Counted from the first letter of the stretch, positions 19,841 to 29,501 are shown. The stretch is 64,000 nt of DNA from CAZZBK01 sp964387325 (GCA_964387325.1 CAYLYE010000001.1:80095-144094), one strand, 5' to 3'. Numbers and translations: made by a program. The notes: generated by a model not told the origin, from the letters alone.

Positions 19841-20245
19841 TCAGATTAAGAAACGCTCGAAGATGGAATGCGGGCGCAGGCCCGAGTAAACAAACGGATC
19901 GGGCGCAAACTGAAAGGCGGCCGAGGTACCTAACAACAGTGCTAAGTGGTCGCAGATGACATGCGAGCTGAGAACGCTCACAATGGGCAGCGTCACCTTC
20001 GCACTGCGAGTTGCCACGCACCGGCACCCATCGCAGTCGTGCTCGTGTTGAGAGAGCAAGACGCTCGGTTCAGACTCGCTCGGTTCGTGGGCGTCTTCGT
20101 CCGCGTGAGCGGTGTGATGATCGTGGCCCGAGCAAATTGGATCGGCACACGCCTGGGTGGTCTGGTGATGCACGTGCATGCAGCACCCCACGGTGAAATG
20201 GATCACCATGGTCACGGTGGCAATGATCGCGATGAATGCACGCAC
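19841..20245 (-). CDS. His/Cys-rich secreted or membrane protein near the efflux genes
   Basis: This is a small protein of 134 residues if started at GTG 20245, which has AAGGGAG upstream; a TTG at 20299 would give 152. A hydrophobic segment (FIAIIATVTMVIHFTVG) is followed by CCMHVHH and a region full of His, Cys, Asp and Glu (CSGHDHHTAHADEDAHE, QHEHDCDGCRC), clear metal-ligand clusters. The C-terminal half is hydrophobic without a known motif. It lies 100 bases downstream of the second SPFH gene and upstream of the adaptor gene. It is probably a periplasmic metal-binding accessory. No family name recognised. Confidence 0.68.
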   Translation of the reverse strand: MRAFIAIIATVTMVIHFTVGCCMHVHHQTTQACADPICSGHDHHTAHADEDAHEPSESEPSVLLSQHEHDCDGCRCVATRSAKVTLPIVSVLSSHVICDHLALLLGTSAAFQFAPDPFVYSGLRPHSIFERFLI

Positions 20246-20345
20246 AGCTCGTTGGCTCCCTTGATCGCCATTCTGCGCAGCGCGCCTGGGCCGAGTCAAC
20301 CGTGATTCGCTTCGTGAGTCTCCGCTGTGTAACGATCGTGGTCGG

Positions 20346-21986
20346 CTATTTCTTCTCGTTCTGTTGCAATTGCTTCCCCAGTATCGCGGGGACGAAATTG
20401 TTCAGATCGGTCCAAAAGGTCCCTTGGCCGGCATAGACCAAGTTGAGTTTGATGTCGCTGGGCAAGGCGTTGGCGAAGACCCAAAGGTTGTAGGCTTCGC
20501 CGGATCCGAAGGCCTCGACGGCCAGTTTGAACTTTTGGGCCTGAGCCTCTTGCAGCAGCCGATGAGCTTGCGACTTAGCCTGCCCTAGCATGATTTGGGC
20601 ATTCTTCTCTTGCTCGGCTGTTTGACGATCGACCGTAGCCGAGATCTTGATCGTCTCGGCACGAGTTTCCTCGGCGGTCTTTTGTCCCTCGGCAATGGTG
20701 CCGGCGACCTTCTTCTCGGTTTCGACCTTGATCCGACCCGCTTCCAATTCCACCTTGCGTTCAGCCTCGCGTAAGTTGGCTTCGAGCTTGGCGGTCTCTT
20801 GCTCGGCCTCGCGGGTCAACTGCAACTCGATGGCAATGTTCTTGTTCTGGATCGGGACGCGTACATCGGTCGGAATATAAATGTGTCGCACCAGACCATA
20901 GAGCAGCGTGACGTGGTTCTTATCCATCACACTCTGGAACAGCTTGGAGACGTCGTCCTGAAACTGTTGCCGCGACTCGCCGACGAGCAACTCGACGGCG
21001 CCGTTGGCCGAGCCCTTTTCGCGACAGATGCTCTCGATCTGTGGCACGATCAGCCGCTCTTCAACGGCCATGATCGTGCCATAGATTTCGACCAAATGCG
21101 GAGCCTGCTCAGGCAGAATGCCCCAGATGGCCGTAAAGTCCATGTGGATCGGAAACCCGTCGTTGCTAGGAAAATTGATCCCTTCCGAGCTATCGGCGAC
21201 CGAGGGTTCACCGGCATCATCGAAGATGACATTGCCCTTGGCATCGACCTTCTTTTTGACCGAGCGGCTGGTCTCGCGATAGCCGATCTCGACGATGTCG
21301 ACTTGTCGTTCGAACGGATTGAGCGGGTAAATGCCCGGCTGCAAAATATCTTTCTGTACGCCCGGCACCGCACCGGTCTTGGGGTCGTCCGTAAGATTGG
21401 TGACCACGCCGCAATAACCGGTGGGAATACTGACCCAGCCGGAGTACTTGGGCTGTCCCAGTGATTGGTCGATTTTCGTGTCGATGATTTTGAAGTCATA
21501 CGCATACGGGTTGACTCGGTAGCGGCCGGGTCCAAAGACCTTGCGAAGATTTCCGCGCTGGGTCGTGTGGTCGAGATCTCCATCGATGACAACGTTCGTG
21601 CCTTGCGATAGTTCTTCGCCCACCTTGCTCGTGGCGATACCGACCTGGCAGAGGATCGACTGCGGATCAATCCGTTTGGCCGGCAACGGTTCGACGAGGT
21701 TGTCTTTGACCGGCTCTCGAATCCACCAGACCGGGCAGTAAAAATGTCGGCCGGGCCCCACCATCCGTTCGAGCACGCCGATCTCGCCATCCTCGTAGCG
21801 GGCCAGTCGATTGGCTGGCGGACGCTTGGATGAGCCGAACAACAATGGACCCTTGTAGGTCAAACGCAGGCTCTCGCCGGCGGGGACCCACACGCGATTA
21901 ACGGTCCAGTGGAACACCGTGCCCGCGACGATGAGAAGTAGACCGAACCACATCAGGTGAGCAAGTCGCATGGTTTTCGCTTTCAT
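20346..21986 (-). CDS. SPFH/Band 7 domain membrane protein (second of pair)
   Basis: This is a 546-residue protein with one N-terminal membrane helix (LMWFGLLLIVAGTVFHW). A large beta-rich SPFH region follows (about 35-370, with repeated short PGRYRVNPYAYD-type and PGIYPLNPFERQ-type segments), then a long charged coiled coil (about 395-500) and a short C-terminal domain. SPFH proteins (flotillin, prohibitin, HflK/C relatives) form large rings or cages at membranes and influence proteases or microdomains. Its start overlaps the stop of the first SPFH gene by four bases (ATGA), so the two are probably made together and form hetero-oligomers like HflK/HflC, which is inference. Confidence 0.85.
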   Translation of the reverse strand: MKAKTMRLAHLMWFGLLLIVAGTVFHWTVNRVWVPAGESLRLTYKGPLLFGSSKRPPANRLARYEDGEIGVLERMVGPGRHFYCPVWWIREPVKDNLVEPLPAKRIDPQSILCQVGIATSKVGEELSQGTNVVIDGDLDHTTQRGNLRKVFGPGRYRVNPYAYDFKIIDTKIDQSLGQPKYSGWVSIPTGYCGVVTNLTDDPKTGAVPGVQKDILQPGIYPLNPFERQVDIVEIGYRETSRSVKKKVDAKGNVIFDDAGEPSVADSSEGINFPSNDGFPIHMDFTAIWGILPEQAPHLVEIYGTIMAVEERLIVPQIESICREKGSANGAVELLVGESRQQFQDDVSKLFQSVMDKNHVTLLYGLVRHIYIPTDVRVPIQNKNIAIELQLTREAEQETAKLEANLREAERKVELEAGRIKVETEKKVAGTIAEGQKTAEETRAETIKISATVDRQTAEQEKNAQIMLGQAKSQAHRLLQEAQAQKFKLAVEAFGSGEAYNLWVFANALPSDIKLNLVYAGQGTFWTDLNNFVPAILGKQLQQNEKK

Positions 21987-23536
21987 GGCTGGTTACCTCG
22001 GGTGGTCTTGGGCGTCGGAGCAGCGGCATCGGTCGGCTGAGCAAACGCGCGGAAGATATCCATGATCGGACTATCAGCCGTGTTGGCCATGATCGACTTG
22101 TAGGCAGGCGCCATTTTCTGATAGAGCACATAGCGGGCGAACTTGAGCCCGTCCCCGCTAAAGGCCGCGACCGACTGCTTCCAGCCGGCCGCCTCGGCTT
22201 CATTGTTGAACTCGACGACCTTCGCGGCCGCTTCGCCCCGCAACTCGATTGCGGCCGATTCGTCCTTGGCGGCTTCAAGCTTCAACTTCGCAACAGCGAG
22301 TTCCTGATTCGCCAAGGTCACGGCCACCTGCTGCTTCTGCAAAGCTTCGGTGGTCAGCTTGACCACCTGCTGCTCGGCTTGCACCAGCGACTGCTTTTGC
22401 TTGACGAGTTCGTTCTGAATCGCCAGTTCTTGTTCCGACTCTTGCTGCTTGGTCTGTTGGATGTACTGTTGTTGTTTTTGCTTGGCGATCTCGCGAGAAC
22501 GTAGCGGTTCGGCGATCTTCTCCGGAGGTCGGATGCGTGTGATCTGCGCGTCCACGATCTCGATGCCGAGTGTTTCGCAGGCCCGCACCATGTCGGCCCT
22601 GAACTTCTCGGCAAACACGGTTCGGGTCGTCCCCTGGATCAGCTCGCGACCCAAGTTGTTCGAGCCTTGCAGTCGTGAGAACGAACGGGCATTGGGCAGA
22701 ATGATCTTGTTGCGAATCTCTTCGTCGATGGTGTCGGGCAGTCCATCGTTCTTGAACTCGTTGTAGAGTACAAACACTTCAGATGCCTTTTCGGGGATCA
22801 CGCGAAACTCGACAATGCCATCGAGGCTGACCCAAAAGCCGTCCTTGGTCGGAAAGCCCAAGTCGCGATCCTCGGAGAGATCGATCCGCTGTCGGCGGCA
22901 GTCAACCAGATTCACGCGCGTGACGAACGGGTTCAGGTAATAGGTGCCCGGATCGAGGGTCTTGTCCTGCACGCCTCGTTCCCCCTCGTCGACCGTCGTG
23001 CGATTGGCGTTCTTGGACATCGGGCCAACCAGATTCGTGACCACTCCTTTGTAACCGGCCGGTATCGTGACCGGATCGTACAGATCGATTCGCTCGGCGT
23101 AGGGATTGATCGCATAGCGGCCCGGTCGCAAGGGGTCGCGCAAGATGCCCTTTTGCGTCGTTTGTGACGCGAGGAACTCGCCATACGGCAGATCATCTCC
23201 ATAGAGCCGGGTCATCACCCCGATCTTGCCCGGCGGCACCTCGAACTGCGGCACAATTTCCCATTCCCAGTGGTAGGGGTTGTAAAAGTACCGACCCTCG
23301 CGGAGCACGTCGAGTTGCACTCCTTTATGTTCCGGCGAAGGAGCAATTTCGTCCGAGTTCTCCAGATCGAGCCCCGTCTTATGAACCAGCACCGCCACAA
23401 AAGCGGCCGGTACCTGAATGCGGCTCATCTCATAGCTCAGCCAGAGCATCATCAGCAGCAGCGGCACGCCGGCGAGCACAACCCACTTGAAGCGGTTGAA
23501 ATGCTCGCCGCCACGACCTATTTCGATGACCGACAT
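21983..23536 (-). CDS. SPFH/Band 7 domain membrane protein (first of pair)
   Basis: This is a 517-residue protein started at ATG 23536, which has AAGGAAGG 8 bases upstream; the frame is open further but that would run into the regulator gene. One membrane helix (WVVLAGVPLLLMMLWLSY) precedes an SPFH domain (about 35-360, with PGRYAINPYAERID and PGTYYLNPFVTRVN) and a long Gln/Glu/Lys-rich coiled coil (about 360-470). The C-terminus is Pro/Thr-rich. It shares architecture with the next gene, suggesting an old duplication. It lies 58 bases after the sigma-54 regulator, so the three genes probably form one operon. Confidence 0.85.
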   Translation of the reverse strand: MSVIEIGRGGEHFNRFKWVVLAGVPLLLMMLWLSYEMSRIQVPAAFVAVLVHKTGLDLENSDEIAPSPEHKGVQLDVLREGRYFYNPYHWEWEIVPQFEVPPGKIGVMTRLYGDDLPYGEFLASQTTQKGILRDPLRPGRYAINPYAERIDLYDPVTIPAGYKGVVTNLVGPMSKNANRTTVDEGERGVQDKTLDPGTYYLNPFVTRVNLVDCRRQRIDLSEDRDLGFPTKDGFWVSLDGIVEFRVIPEKASEVFVLYNEFKNDGLPDTIDEEIRNKIILPNARSFSRLQGSNNLGRELIQGTTRTVFAEKFRADMVRACETLGIEIVDAQITRIRPPEKIAEPLRSREIAKQKQQQYIQQTKQQESEQELAIQNELVKQKQSLVQAEQQVVKLTTEALQKQQVAVTLANQELAVAKLKLEAAKDESAAIELRGEAAAKVVEFNNEAEAAGWKQSVAAFSGDGLKFARYVLYQKMAPAYKSIMANTADSPIMDIFRAFAQPTDAAAPTPKTTRGNQP

Positions 23537-23594
23537 GACGACCTTCCTTGAGTGTGAGGAACGTTGAGGTGCGGTTTCAGATGAGCCAACAGGC

Positions 23595-24995
23595 TTAGCG
23601 CGCGGCGACTCGCGGCGGCTCTTCAACCCCCAGCCGCTTCATCTTCTTATACAGCGTCGTACGATTGATGCCCAGCGCATCGGCCGTCGCTTGTCGATTC
23701 CAGTCGTGCTCTTCAAGCATTTGAATGAGAATCTGACGCTCGGGGCCTTCCAAGGCGCTCTTGAGCGCCTTGCCCTGCGGCATCTCGACACTCACCGGCA
23801 CCGTGTTAAGCACGCTCGGCGGCAAATCGTCGAGCCGCACGACGTCCCCCTTGCCCAACAGCACGGCCCGCTCGATAACGTTTTGCAACTCGCGTACATT
23901 ACCCGGCCAGCGATAGCGCTGCAAAGCATTGAGCGCCTCCTCGCTGAACCCGTTGACCTTTTTACCCGAGTCGGCCACAACCCGCGCGAGAAAATGTTCA
24001 GCCAACAACGGGATGTCGGAGAACCGCTCGCGCAACGGCGGCAGCTCGATATTGATCACGTTCACGCGGTAGAACAAGTCTTGGCGGAACTTGCCCGCCG
24101 CAACGAGCGTCTCGAGATGCTCGTTCGTGGCGAGCACGACGCGCGTATCGACGTGGAACGTCTTGGATCCGCCCACCTGTTCAAACTCGAACTCTTGCAG
24201 CACGCGCAACAACTTGACTTGCAAGCCGGGCGTGGCCGTGCCGATCTCGTCCAAAAACAGCGTGCCAGTGTCGGCTTGCTTGAACTTGCCCATCTTGTCG
24301 ACCGTGGCGCCTGTAAATGCTCCGGCCACATGGCCAAACAGTTCGCTCTCTAAAAGCGTCTCGGGCAACGCGCCGCAAGCCACCTCGACAAACGGCTGGT
24401 CGCGCCGACCGCTGCGACGATGAATGGCGCGGGCGAGCAATGACTTGCCCGTGCCGCTCTCGCCCGTAATGAGAATCGTGGCGCGGGTGTCAGCCACGCT
24501 CTCGATCATGTCATACACCTTGCGCATGCGCTGGTCATGGCCAACGATGTTCTCCAGACCAAATCGCAAGTCGAGCTGCTGCTTGAGTTGTTTGTTCTCT
24601 TCGATGACGTGCCGCGTGTTGAGCGCCCGCTCGATGGCCATCTCAAGCTCTTCATCAATGAGCGGCTTGGTGAGCATGTCAAACGCGCCGGCCCGGAGGG
24701 CATCGATCGCCGTGTCGACCGTGCCGTAGCCGGTGATCAGAATCACGGTCGTGTCGGGATGCTGCTTGCGGCAGTCTTCGAGCACGTCGAAGCCATCGTC
24801 TTCGCCCAGTCGAATGTCGCACATGACCAGATCGAAGGTGCGGCGCTTGAAGGCCGCGTTAGCCGTGGCGCGATTGACGGCCGTTTCGACCTCGTAACCC
24901 TGGCCACGCAACCAGTCCCCCATCGACTCGAGCAGATGACGATCGTCATCAACAAGCAATAACGAAGCACGCTTGGGTTGGACTTTGGTCTTCAC
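23595..24995 (-). CDS. Sigma-54-dependent response regulator (NtrC family)
   Basis: This is 466 residues from GTG 24995, which has GAGG 6 bases upstream. An N-terminal receiver domain (phospho-acceptor Asp60 in LVMCDIR, Thr in ILITGYG, Lys in TKPL) is followed by an AAA+ domain with Walker A GESGTGKS, the sigma-54-contact motif GAFTGA intact, Walker B TLFLDEIG and the arginine-finger region. A Fis-type HTH ends it (NRQATADALGINRTTLYKKM). It activates transcription by sigma-54 RNA polymerase. No histidine kinase gene is adjacent. It heads the minus-strand SPFH operon, which it may control; I saw no clear -24/-12 promoter within that operon. Confidence 0.93.
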   Translation of the reverse strand: MKTKVQPKRASLLLVDDDRHLLESMGDWLRGQGYEVETAVNRATANAAFKRRTFDLVMCDIRLGEDDGFDVLEDCRKQHPDTTVILITGYGTVDTAIDALRAGAFDMLTKPLIDEELEMAIERALNTRHVIEENKQLKQQLDLRFGLENIVGHDQRMRKVYDMIESVADTRATILITGESGTGKSLLARAIHRRSGRRDQPFVEVACGALPETLLESELFGHVAGAFTGATVDKMGKFKQADTGTLFLDEIGTATPGLQVKLLRVLQEFEFEQVGGSKTFHVDTRVVLATNEHLETLVAAGKFRQDLFYRVNVINIELPPLRERFSDIPLLAEHFLARVVADSGKKVNGFSEEALNALQRYRWPGNVRELQNVIERAVLLGKGDVVRLDDLPPSVLNTVPVSVEMPQGKALKSALEGPERQILIQMLEEHDWNRQATADALGINRTTLYKKMKRLGVEEPPRVAAR

Positions 24996-25433
24996 GGCAA
25001 ACCTCACGCAGGGCAATGAGTTAGGTCAATTTTATGGGTCGAAGCCTCCCGATTCATGCATCCGTGCCAAGTGTCCGGGTTGTAAAACAGGGCACCTGGG
25101 GAGAATTAATCCGTCGCCAATCATCTACGTCACAGGTTGCCAGACGTCAACGAATGAGCGATTTCGCCTCACTTAAACCTCGCTCATTGAGCCCGACGCC
25201 AGCTATTCCCCCCTCAACAGACAGGCAAAAACGGTATAAACTCTACGAGCGGTTTAAGGTCCGCCGCGATTGACGGTCGCACGTGGCGGTTCACCCCCAT
25301 ATTAGGACCGTGGCAATCCCAGCCCATTCGGGCTACCTTGAAGGCAATTCTCAGCTAGAGTTGTGGAATCATCGAAGGTTGATGGTTCGATCCTGACGGC
25401 GTCGGCACTTTTCATTTGGGAGACGATGTAACA
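24996..25433. other. Divergent regulatory region between two response-regulator genes
   Basis: These 438 bases separate the NtrC-type gene (minus) from the NarL-type gene (plus). They hold a perfect 9-bp inverted repeat (listed separately) and a TATAAA near 25235 that could be a -10 box for the rightward gene, without a good -35 partner. A cysteine-rich in-frame string (CPGCKTGHLG) near 25075 looks accidental. Confidence 0.4.
25153..25188. promoter_or_regulatory. Inverted repeat, possible operator
   Basis: AATGAGCGA and its exact complement TCGCTCATT are separated by 18 bases, in the region between the two divergent response-regulator genes. The spacing suits a dimeric regulator site or an RNA hairpin; there is no T-run on either side. 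Confidence 0.45.
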
Positions 25434-26066
25434 ATGGCTATTCGATTGGTGATTGCCGACGATCATGAACTCGTTCGTTCCGGGGTGGTAAGTCTGCTCG
25501 AAGGAGCCGACGTTGAAGTCGTCGCCCAGGCGGCGAGCGGTCCCGAAGCAGTCGAGCAGTGCCAAAAACATAAGCCCGATGTTCTGCTCCTTGATATTCG
25601 CATGAAGGACACCGACGGCTTGACGGCGCTCGAGGAAGTTCGCAAGACGGTCCCTGAGGTCAAGGTGCTCATCCTGTCGACCTACGATAATCCGACCTAC
25701 ATGGCTCGGGCTCACGCCCTGGGAGCCAGCGAATACGTGCTCAAGGGATCGAGCCGCGAACAGTTGCTCGGCGCGCTCGCGGCGGTGGTGGCGGGCGAAG
25801 CCCCCTCGAAGTTCGGCGAACTGCAAAAAGTCGCCGGCACCATGTCGGTACGCCAAAAGCAAGTCGACGACGAAGTCCAATTAACCCATCGCGAGACTCA
25901 AGTCCTACGGCACCTCGCCCTGGGCTTAAGCAATAAAGAGATCGCGCAATCGCTGTCGATCAGTGTCGAGACCGTCAAGGAACACGTCCAACACCTGCTC
26001 CGCAAGATGGACGTAGCCGACCGCACTCAGGCCGCCGTTTGGGCCGTGCGAAAAGGACTCGTGTAG
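25434..26066 (+). CDS. NarL/FixJ-family response regulator
   Basis: This is a 210-residue two-domain regulator. The receiver has the acidic pair D9/D10, phospho-acceptor Asp54 (VLLLDIR), a Ser/Thr in LILSTYD and Lys in VLKGSS. The C-terminal LuxR-type HTH reads LTHRETQVLRHLALGLSNKE followed by VETVKEHVQHLL. ATG 25434 begins the conserved MAIRLVIADDHELVR. No kinase gene is adjacent. Genes it controls are unknown. It is transcribed away from the NtrC-type gene and is followed by convergent transcription. Confidence 0.92.
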   Translation: MAIRLVIADDHELVRSGVVSLLEGADVEVVAQAASGPEAVEQCQKHKPDVLLLDIRMKDTDGLTALEEVRKTVPEVKVLILSTYDNPTYMARAHALGASEYVLKGSSREQLLGALAAVVAGEAPSKFGELQKVAGTMSVRQKQVDDEVQLTHRETQVLRHLALGLSNKEIAQSLSISVETVKEHVQHLLRKMDVADRTQAAVWAVRKGLV

Positions 26067-26174
26067 AAACCGGCTAATTGCGAAGTGACCATTGCTCAAT
26101 CATAAAACGGCTCGCGCGTCAGCGCTCGGCCTTTGATCGCTTAGCACGCTTCACTTCTTCCATCACACGGCTCG

Positions 26175-28985
26175 TCAGTCGACAAACATCAACTCATTGC
26201 TCATCAGCAAGGCATGCACGAATTGCTCCCAGGCGGGCTGCTGAGCGGGGCCTAAAAACTCCCGGGCCAGTCGCTGCTCGTCGGCGGTCGCAGAGCGGCT
26301 GAATACTTGACGATAAATCCAAGTGACCCGGTCGGCGAGTTCCGTCGTTTGAGGATTACGACTCAAGACCGAGATACGCCGCGCGGTCGAAATCACCAGC
26401 GGGTGATTCATCAGGAACAAGGCTTGCGGCGTGACGGTCGTCACGTCGCGCTGCGGGTTCGAGCTGTCAGGGTTCGGAAAGTCGAACGTCCGCAACGTGG
26501 TCGGCATCGTGTAGCGATCAAGATAGCCGTACAGCGCGCGACGATTCGAGCCCTCGCTGAAGGTGTTTTTGACCGTAGGACCACCGACCGTCGTGTTGAG
26601 TTGCCCGGACACAGCCAGCAGCGCGTCGTGGAACGGCTCCCACTCGAGTCGGCGGCGATTCATGTGGCTCCACAGGCGGTTGTCCGGATCCACGCGATTG
26701 TCGCGCGGCAGCTCTGAACTTTGCGCATAGGTGGCCGACAGCACGAGCTCGCGATGCAGTTGCTTGAGCGACCAACCGCCGTCGATGAACCGTCGCGCCA
26801 AATGATCGAGCAACTCGGGATGCGTTGGCGGCTCGCTACGCACGCCGAAGTCGCTCGGTGTCCGTACAATGCCCGTGCCAAAGTGGTGCATCCAGAGCCG
26901 ATTCACGAGCACGCGCGGCGTGAGTGGGTTGCGCGGGTCGGCGATCTTGCGCGCCAATTCGAGCCGGCCTGATCCCACGCCGAACGGTTGGCGCGTCGAA
27001 CCGTCGAGCAACTCGAGGAACTGGCGCGGCACGCGATCGCCACGCTGACCCGGGTTGCCTCGGATGAACACCTGAGGGTCGTTCGGCTTCGGCAGATCGA
27101 CGAGCACCATCGCGCGCGGTGGCGCGTCGGGACCAGCGGCTCGATGATCCTCGATGGCCTTGAGCAACTCGCGCCACTTGCCTTGCGTCGCGCGATCGGG
27201 CAACAAATCGAGATCGCCATACGCGCTACGCGGGAAATGCGATACCGAGTCCGGCGCGTAGAGCACCGCACGCAACGCCTCCTCGGCCGCATCGGGCAAC
27301 CGCTGTGCGTCCGGTCGCGCACGTAAGAATTCCTGCCAACGATCGTCGATCTCGACGAACAACTTGCCGTAGGCGACGGCTGCTTCCCCCAGCGACTTGA
27401 TGGGCGGATTCTGCAACACGCTCAGCACGCGCGTGTTGACCGGCTTGGCCGCATCGAGCTTCGATAACTCGGCGAGTACCTGCGGAGCTTTCGCGGCAAA
27501 CTCTTCGCTTGGCAAATCGACCAATGCATGCCAAGGGACAAAGACCGGACTGCGAGTCTGTCGGGCCCGCTGCAAATAGTTCTGCCAACGACCGATCATC
27601 GCCGGGTTGAGGTCGGCCGTGTCGGCGAGCAGCATGAAGTCATCTTGCCGGGGTCGGCCGCGCCGTTGCTCGACAGCCAACAAGTAGTCGCCAGCTCGGC
27701 GGCGCGAGCCGCTCACGAGCGCGGCATACTTCTCATCGAGAAACGCTTGCAGAGCCGTGACCCGTTTTTGCAGCTCCTCGTCGTACTTGCGGTAGCCATC
27801 GGTCTGCGGCGGGGAGTCGATCAGCGGCGGTACCAAAGGCTCGATGCAACTGGCGAACACCCCATAGAGCGAATAGTAATCGCGCGTCGGGATCGGGTCG
27901 TACTTGTGATCGTGGCAGCGGGCGCAACCCACCGACAGGCCCATCAGCCCGCGCGTGACAACATCGATTCGATCGTCAATGATGTCATGCATGTTATCGA
28001 TGAAGCGAGGGCCAACGGTCAGAAAACCCAACGCTGCCAGCGCGCGATCGTTGCGCCGCTGCGGCAGCAAATCGGCCGCGAGCTGCTCGATAATAAACTG
28101 ATCGTAGGGCAAATCGTCGTTCAAGGCCGAGACGACATAGTCGCGATAGGTAAACGCCCAGGGGTACTCGCTCTTGCCGAAGATCGCGTAGCCTTTGGTG
28201 TCGGCATAGCGGGCCACGTCGAGCCAGTGACGAGCCCAACGCTCGCCGTACTGTGGTGACGCGAGCAGGCGGTCGACAACGGAAGAAAGAGCGGACGAGG
28301 CTTTGTTGGCGTCCCGCGTTTGTTGCTCGGCGGCGAACGCGGCGACGAACGTCTCGACGTCCTCGACCTTGGGTGGTAGCCCGATCAGATCAAAATACAC
28401 GCGCCGCAACAGCGTGCGCGGGTCGGCTGCCACGGCGGGGCGCAACCCCTGCTGTTCAAGCTTGGCCAGAATGAAATAGTCGAGTGACGTGCGTGGCCAA
28501 GCGGTGTCTTGCACCTTGGGGATCGTGCGTGTGCCGATCGGCTGAAATGCCCAGTGCGCGGTCGAGGCCGCGCCGCTCGCCTTCGTCACCGAAGCGGTGC
28601 CATCGCGTGGGTCGGCAGCCCCTTCGCGCACCCAACGCTCGAAGTCGGCAATCAACTGCGGGGAAAGTTTCTTGTCGGGGGGCATCTCCAGGCCGTCGTG
28701 CTTGAGCGCCTGGATCAACAGGCTCGCCGTGGGATCGCCCGGCACGACCGCCGGCCCACTGTCGCCACCGCGTCGCAACAAGGCTCGCGTGTCGAGTCGC
28801 AGGCCCCCTTTCACTCCCTTGCCCTCGCCCGAGTGGCAGCGGTAGCAATGCTCGACCAGCACGGGTCGAATGCGTTGTTCGAAGAAGTCGAGCTGAGCCG
28901 AGGTCGCTGAGTCGGCTGCACGTAGCGTCGTGTTAACACATAGCACGACCACGATCAGCAACAGTGAGCGAAGCAAGACGGACAT
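26175..28985 (-). CDS. PSCyt1-DUF1549-DUF1553 secreted protein
   Basis: This is a 936-residue secreted protein (signal peptide LLRSLLLIVVVLCVNTTLRA). An N-terminal planctomycete cytochrome c-like domain has the haem-type motif CYRCH at about residue 47 and MPPDKKLSPQ. DUF1549 follows (about 160-370, with CARCHDHKYDPIPTRDYY), then DUF1553 (about 600-900, with NPLTPRVLVNRLWMHHFG). Members of this planctomycete family usually sit beside a DUF1501 gene; here none is adjacent, although two DUF1501 genes lie elsewhere in the window. The family is often associated with polysaccharide or sulfatide breakdown loci, but the reaction is unknown. ATG 28985 starts the signal peptide. Confidence 0.92.
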   Translation of the reverse strand: MSVLLRSLLLIVVVLCVNTTLRAADSATSAQLDFFEQRIRPVLVEHCYRCHSGEGKGVKGGLRLDTRALLRRGGDSGPAVVPGDPTASLLIQALKHDGLEMPPDKKLSPQLIADFERWVREGAADPRDGTASVTKASGAASTAHWAFQPIGTRTIPKVQDTAWPRTSLDYFILAKLEQQGLRPAVAADPRTLLRRVYFDLIGLPPKVEDVETFVAAFAAEQQTRDANKASSALSSVVDRLLASPQYGERWARHWLDVARYADTKGYAIFGKSEYPWAFTYRDYVVSALNDDLPYDQFIIEQLAADLLPQRRNDRALAALGFLTVGPRFIDNMHDIIDDRIDVVTRGLMGLSVGCARCHDHKYDPIPTRDYYSLYGVFASCIEPLVPPLIDSPPQTDGYRKYDEELQKRVTALQAFLDEKYAALVSGSRRRAGDYLLAVEQRRGRPRQDDFMLLADTADLNPAMIGRWQNYLQRARQTRSPVFVPWHALVDLPSEEFAAKAPQVLAELSKLDAAKPVNTRVLSVLQNPPIKSLGEAAVAYGKLFVEIDDRWQEFLRARPDAQRLPDAAEEALRAVLYAPDSVSHFPRSAYGDLDLLPDRATQGKWRELLKAIEDHRAAGPDAPPRAMVLVDLPKPNDPQVFIRGNPGQRGDRVPRQFLELLDGSTRQPFGVGSGRLELARKIADPRNPLTPRVLVNRLWMHHFGTGIVRTPSDFGVRSEPPTHPELLDHLARRFIDGGWSLKQLHRELVLSATYAQSSELPRDNRVDPDNRLWSHMNRRRLEWEPFHDALLAVSGQLNTTVGGPTVKNTFSEGSNRRALYGYLDRYTMPTTLRTFDFPNPDSSNPQRDVTTVTPQALFLMNHPLVISTARRISVLSRNPQTTELADRVTWIYRQVFSRSATADEQRLAREFLGPAQQPAWEQFVHALLMSNELMFVD

Positions 28986-29114
28986 GGTTAATCGACAATG
29001 ACTCGGCCAGGGTGGAAGACACGACGCGCTAAGTAATGAGTATAACTCGACGCGTCTTCGAAGCCCAATGCCCTGAATCAGAGGCAATTTCTGGCCGGCT
29101 TGGTAACCACTTCG

Positions 29115-29501
29115 CTAGGCTTTGGCCTCGTCGTCGAACAAAAAGTGGCCGCCGCTGATGTACCAGCCTTCGGTCAGCGCTCGGCACCAGATGATCTCGG
29201 TCGCGATGCGGCAGGTGTTGCCCGTCGGCGAGGCGAACGTCAACTCGATCGTGCCGGGCTCGAGTTTCGCATTGTGCAACAAACCAATGCCCGAGGCAGA
29301 TATCTCGCGGGCAAAAACAACGAGCGATTCGTTGCTCACGCCGTCGACAGTGAGCGACACGCTTTGGAAGAACGGATGGCGTGGCTCGGCGCGGCGTTCG
29401 GCGCCTGAGTTATGCACAACGTCCATCAGCAGCGATGCGATCGCCTGGCGATCACTATGCGGAAGTGTGGTTGCTGTCCCTGTGATCTTGGAATGATTCA
29501 T
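29115..29501 (-). CDS. PilZ-domain protein
   Basis: This is a 128-residue soluble protein with a PilZ fold. The c-di-GMP-binding signature is visible: RRAEPRHPF (RxxxR) followed after about 30 residues by EISASGIGLLH, matching the (D/N)xSxxG motif with Glu in the first place. It probably senses c-di-GMP, perhaps tuning motility, since the flagellar genes follow on the same strand. The gap to the next gene is 350 bases, so it need not share their operon. Confidence 0.82.
   Translation of the reverse strand: MNHSKITGTATTLPHSDRQAIASLLMDVVHNSGAERRAEPRHPFFQSVSLTVDGVSNESLVVFAREISASGIGLLHNAKLEPGTIELTFASPTGNTCRIATEIIWCRALTEGWYISGGHFLFDDEAKA

Noticed and set aside
24973..25176. Possible zinc-ribbon peptide (CPGCKTGHLG)
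   Set aside because: It lies in a regulatory region, lacks a second Cys pair and a ribosome site, and has no family-like flanks.
25320..25420. Possible tRNA, because GGTTCGATCC resembles a T-loop
   Set aside because: The flanking bases cannot form a T-stem, and no acceptor, D or anticodon arm fits.
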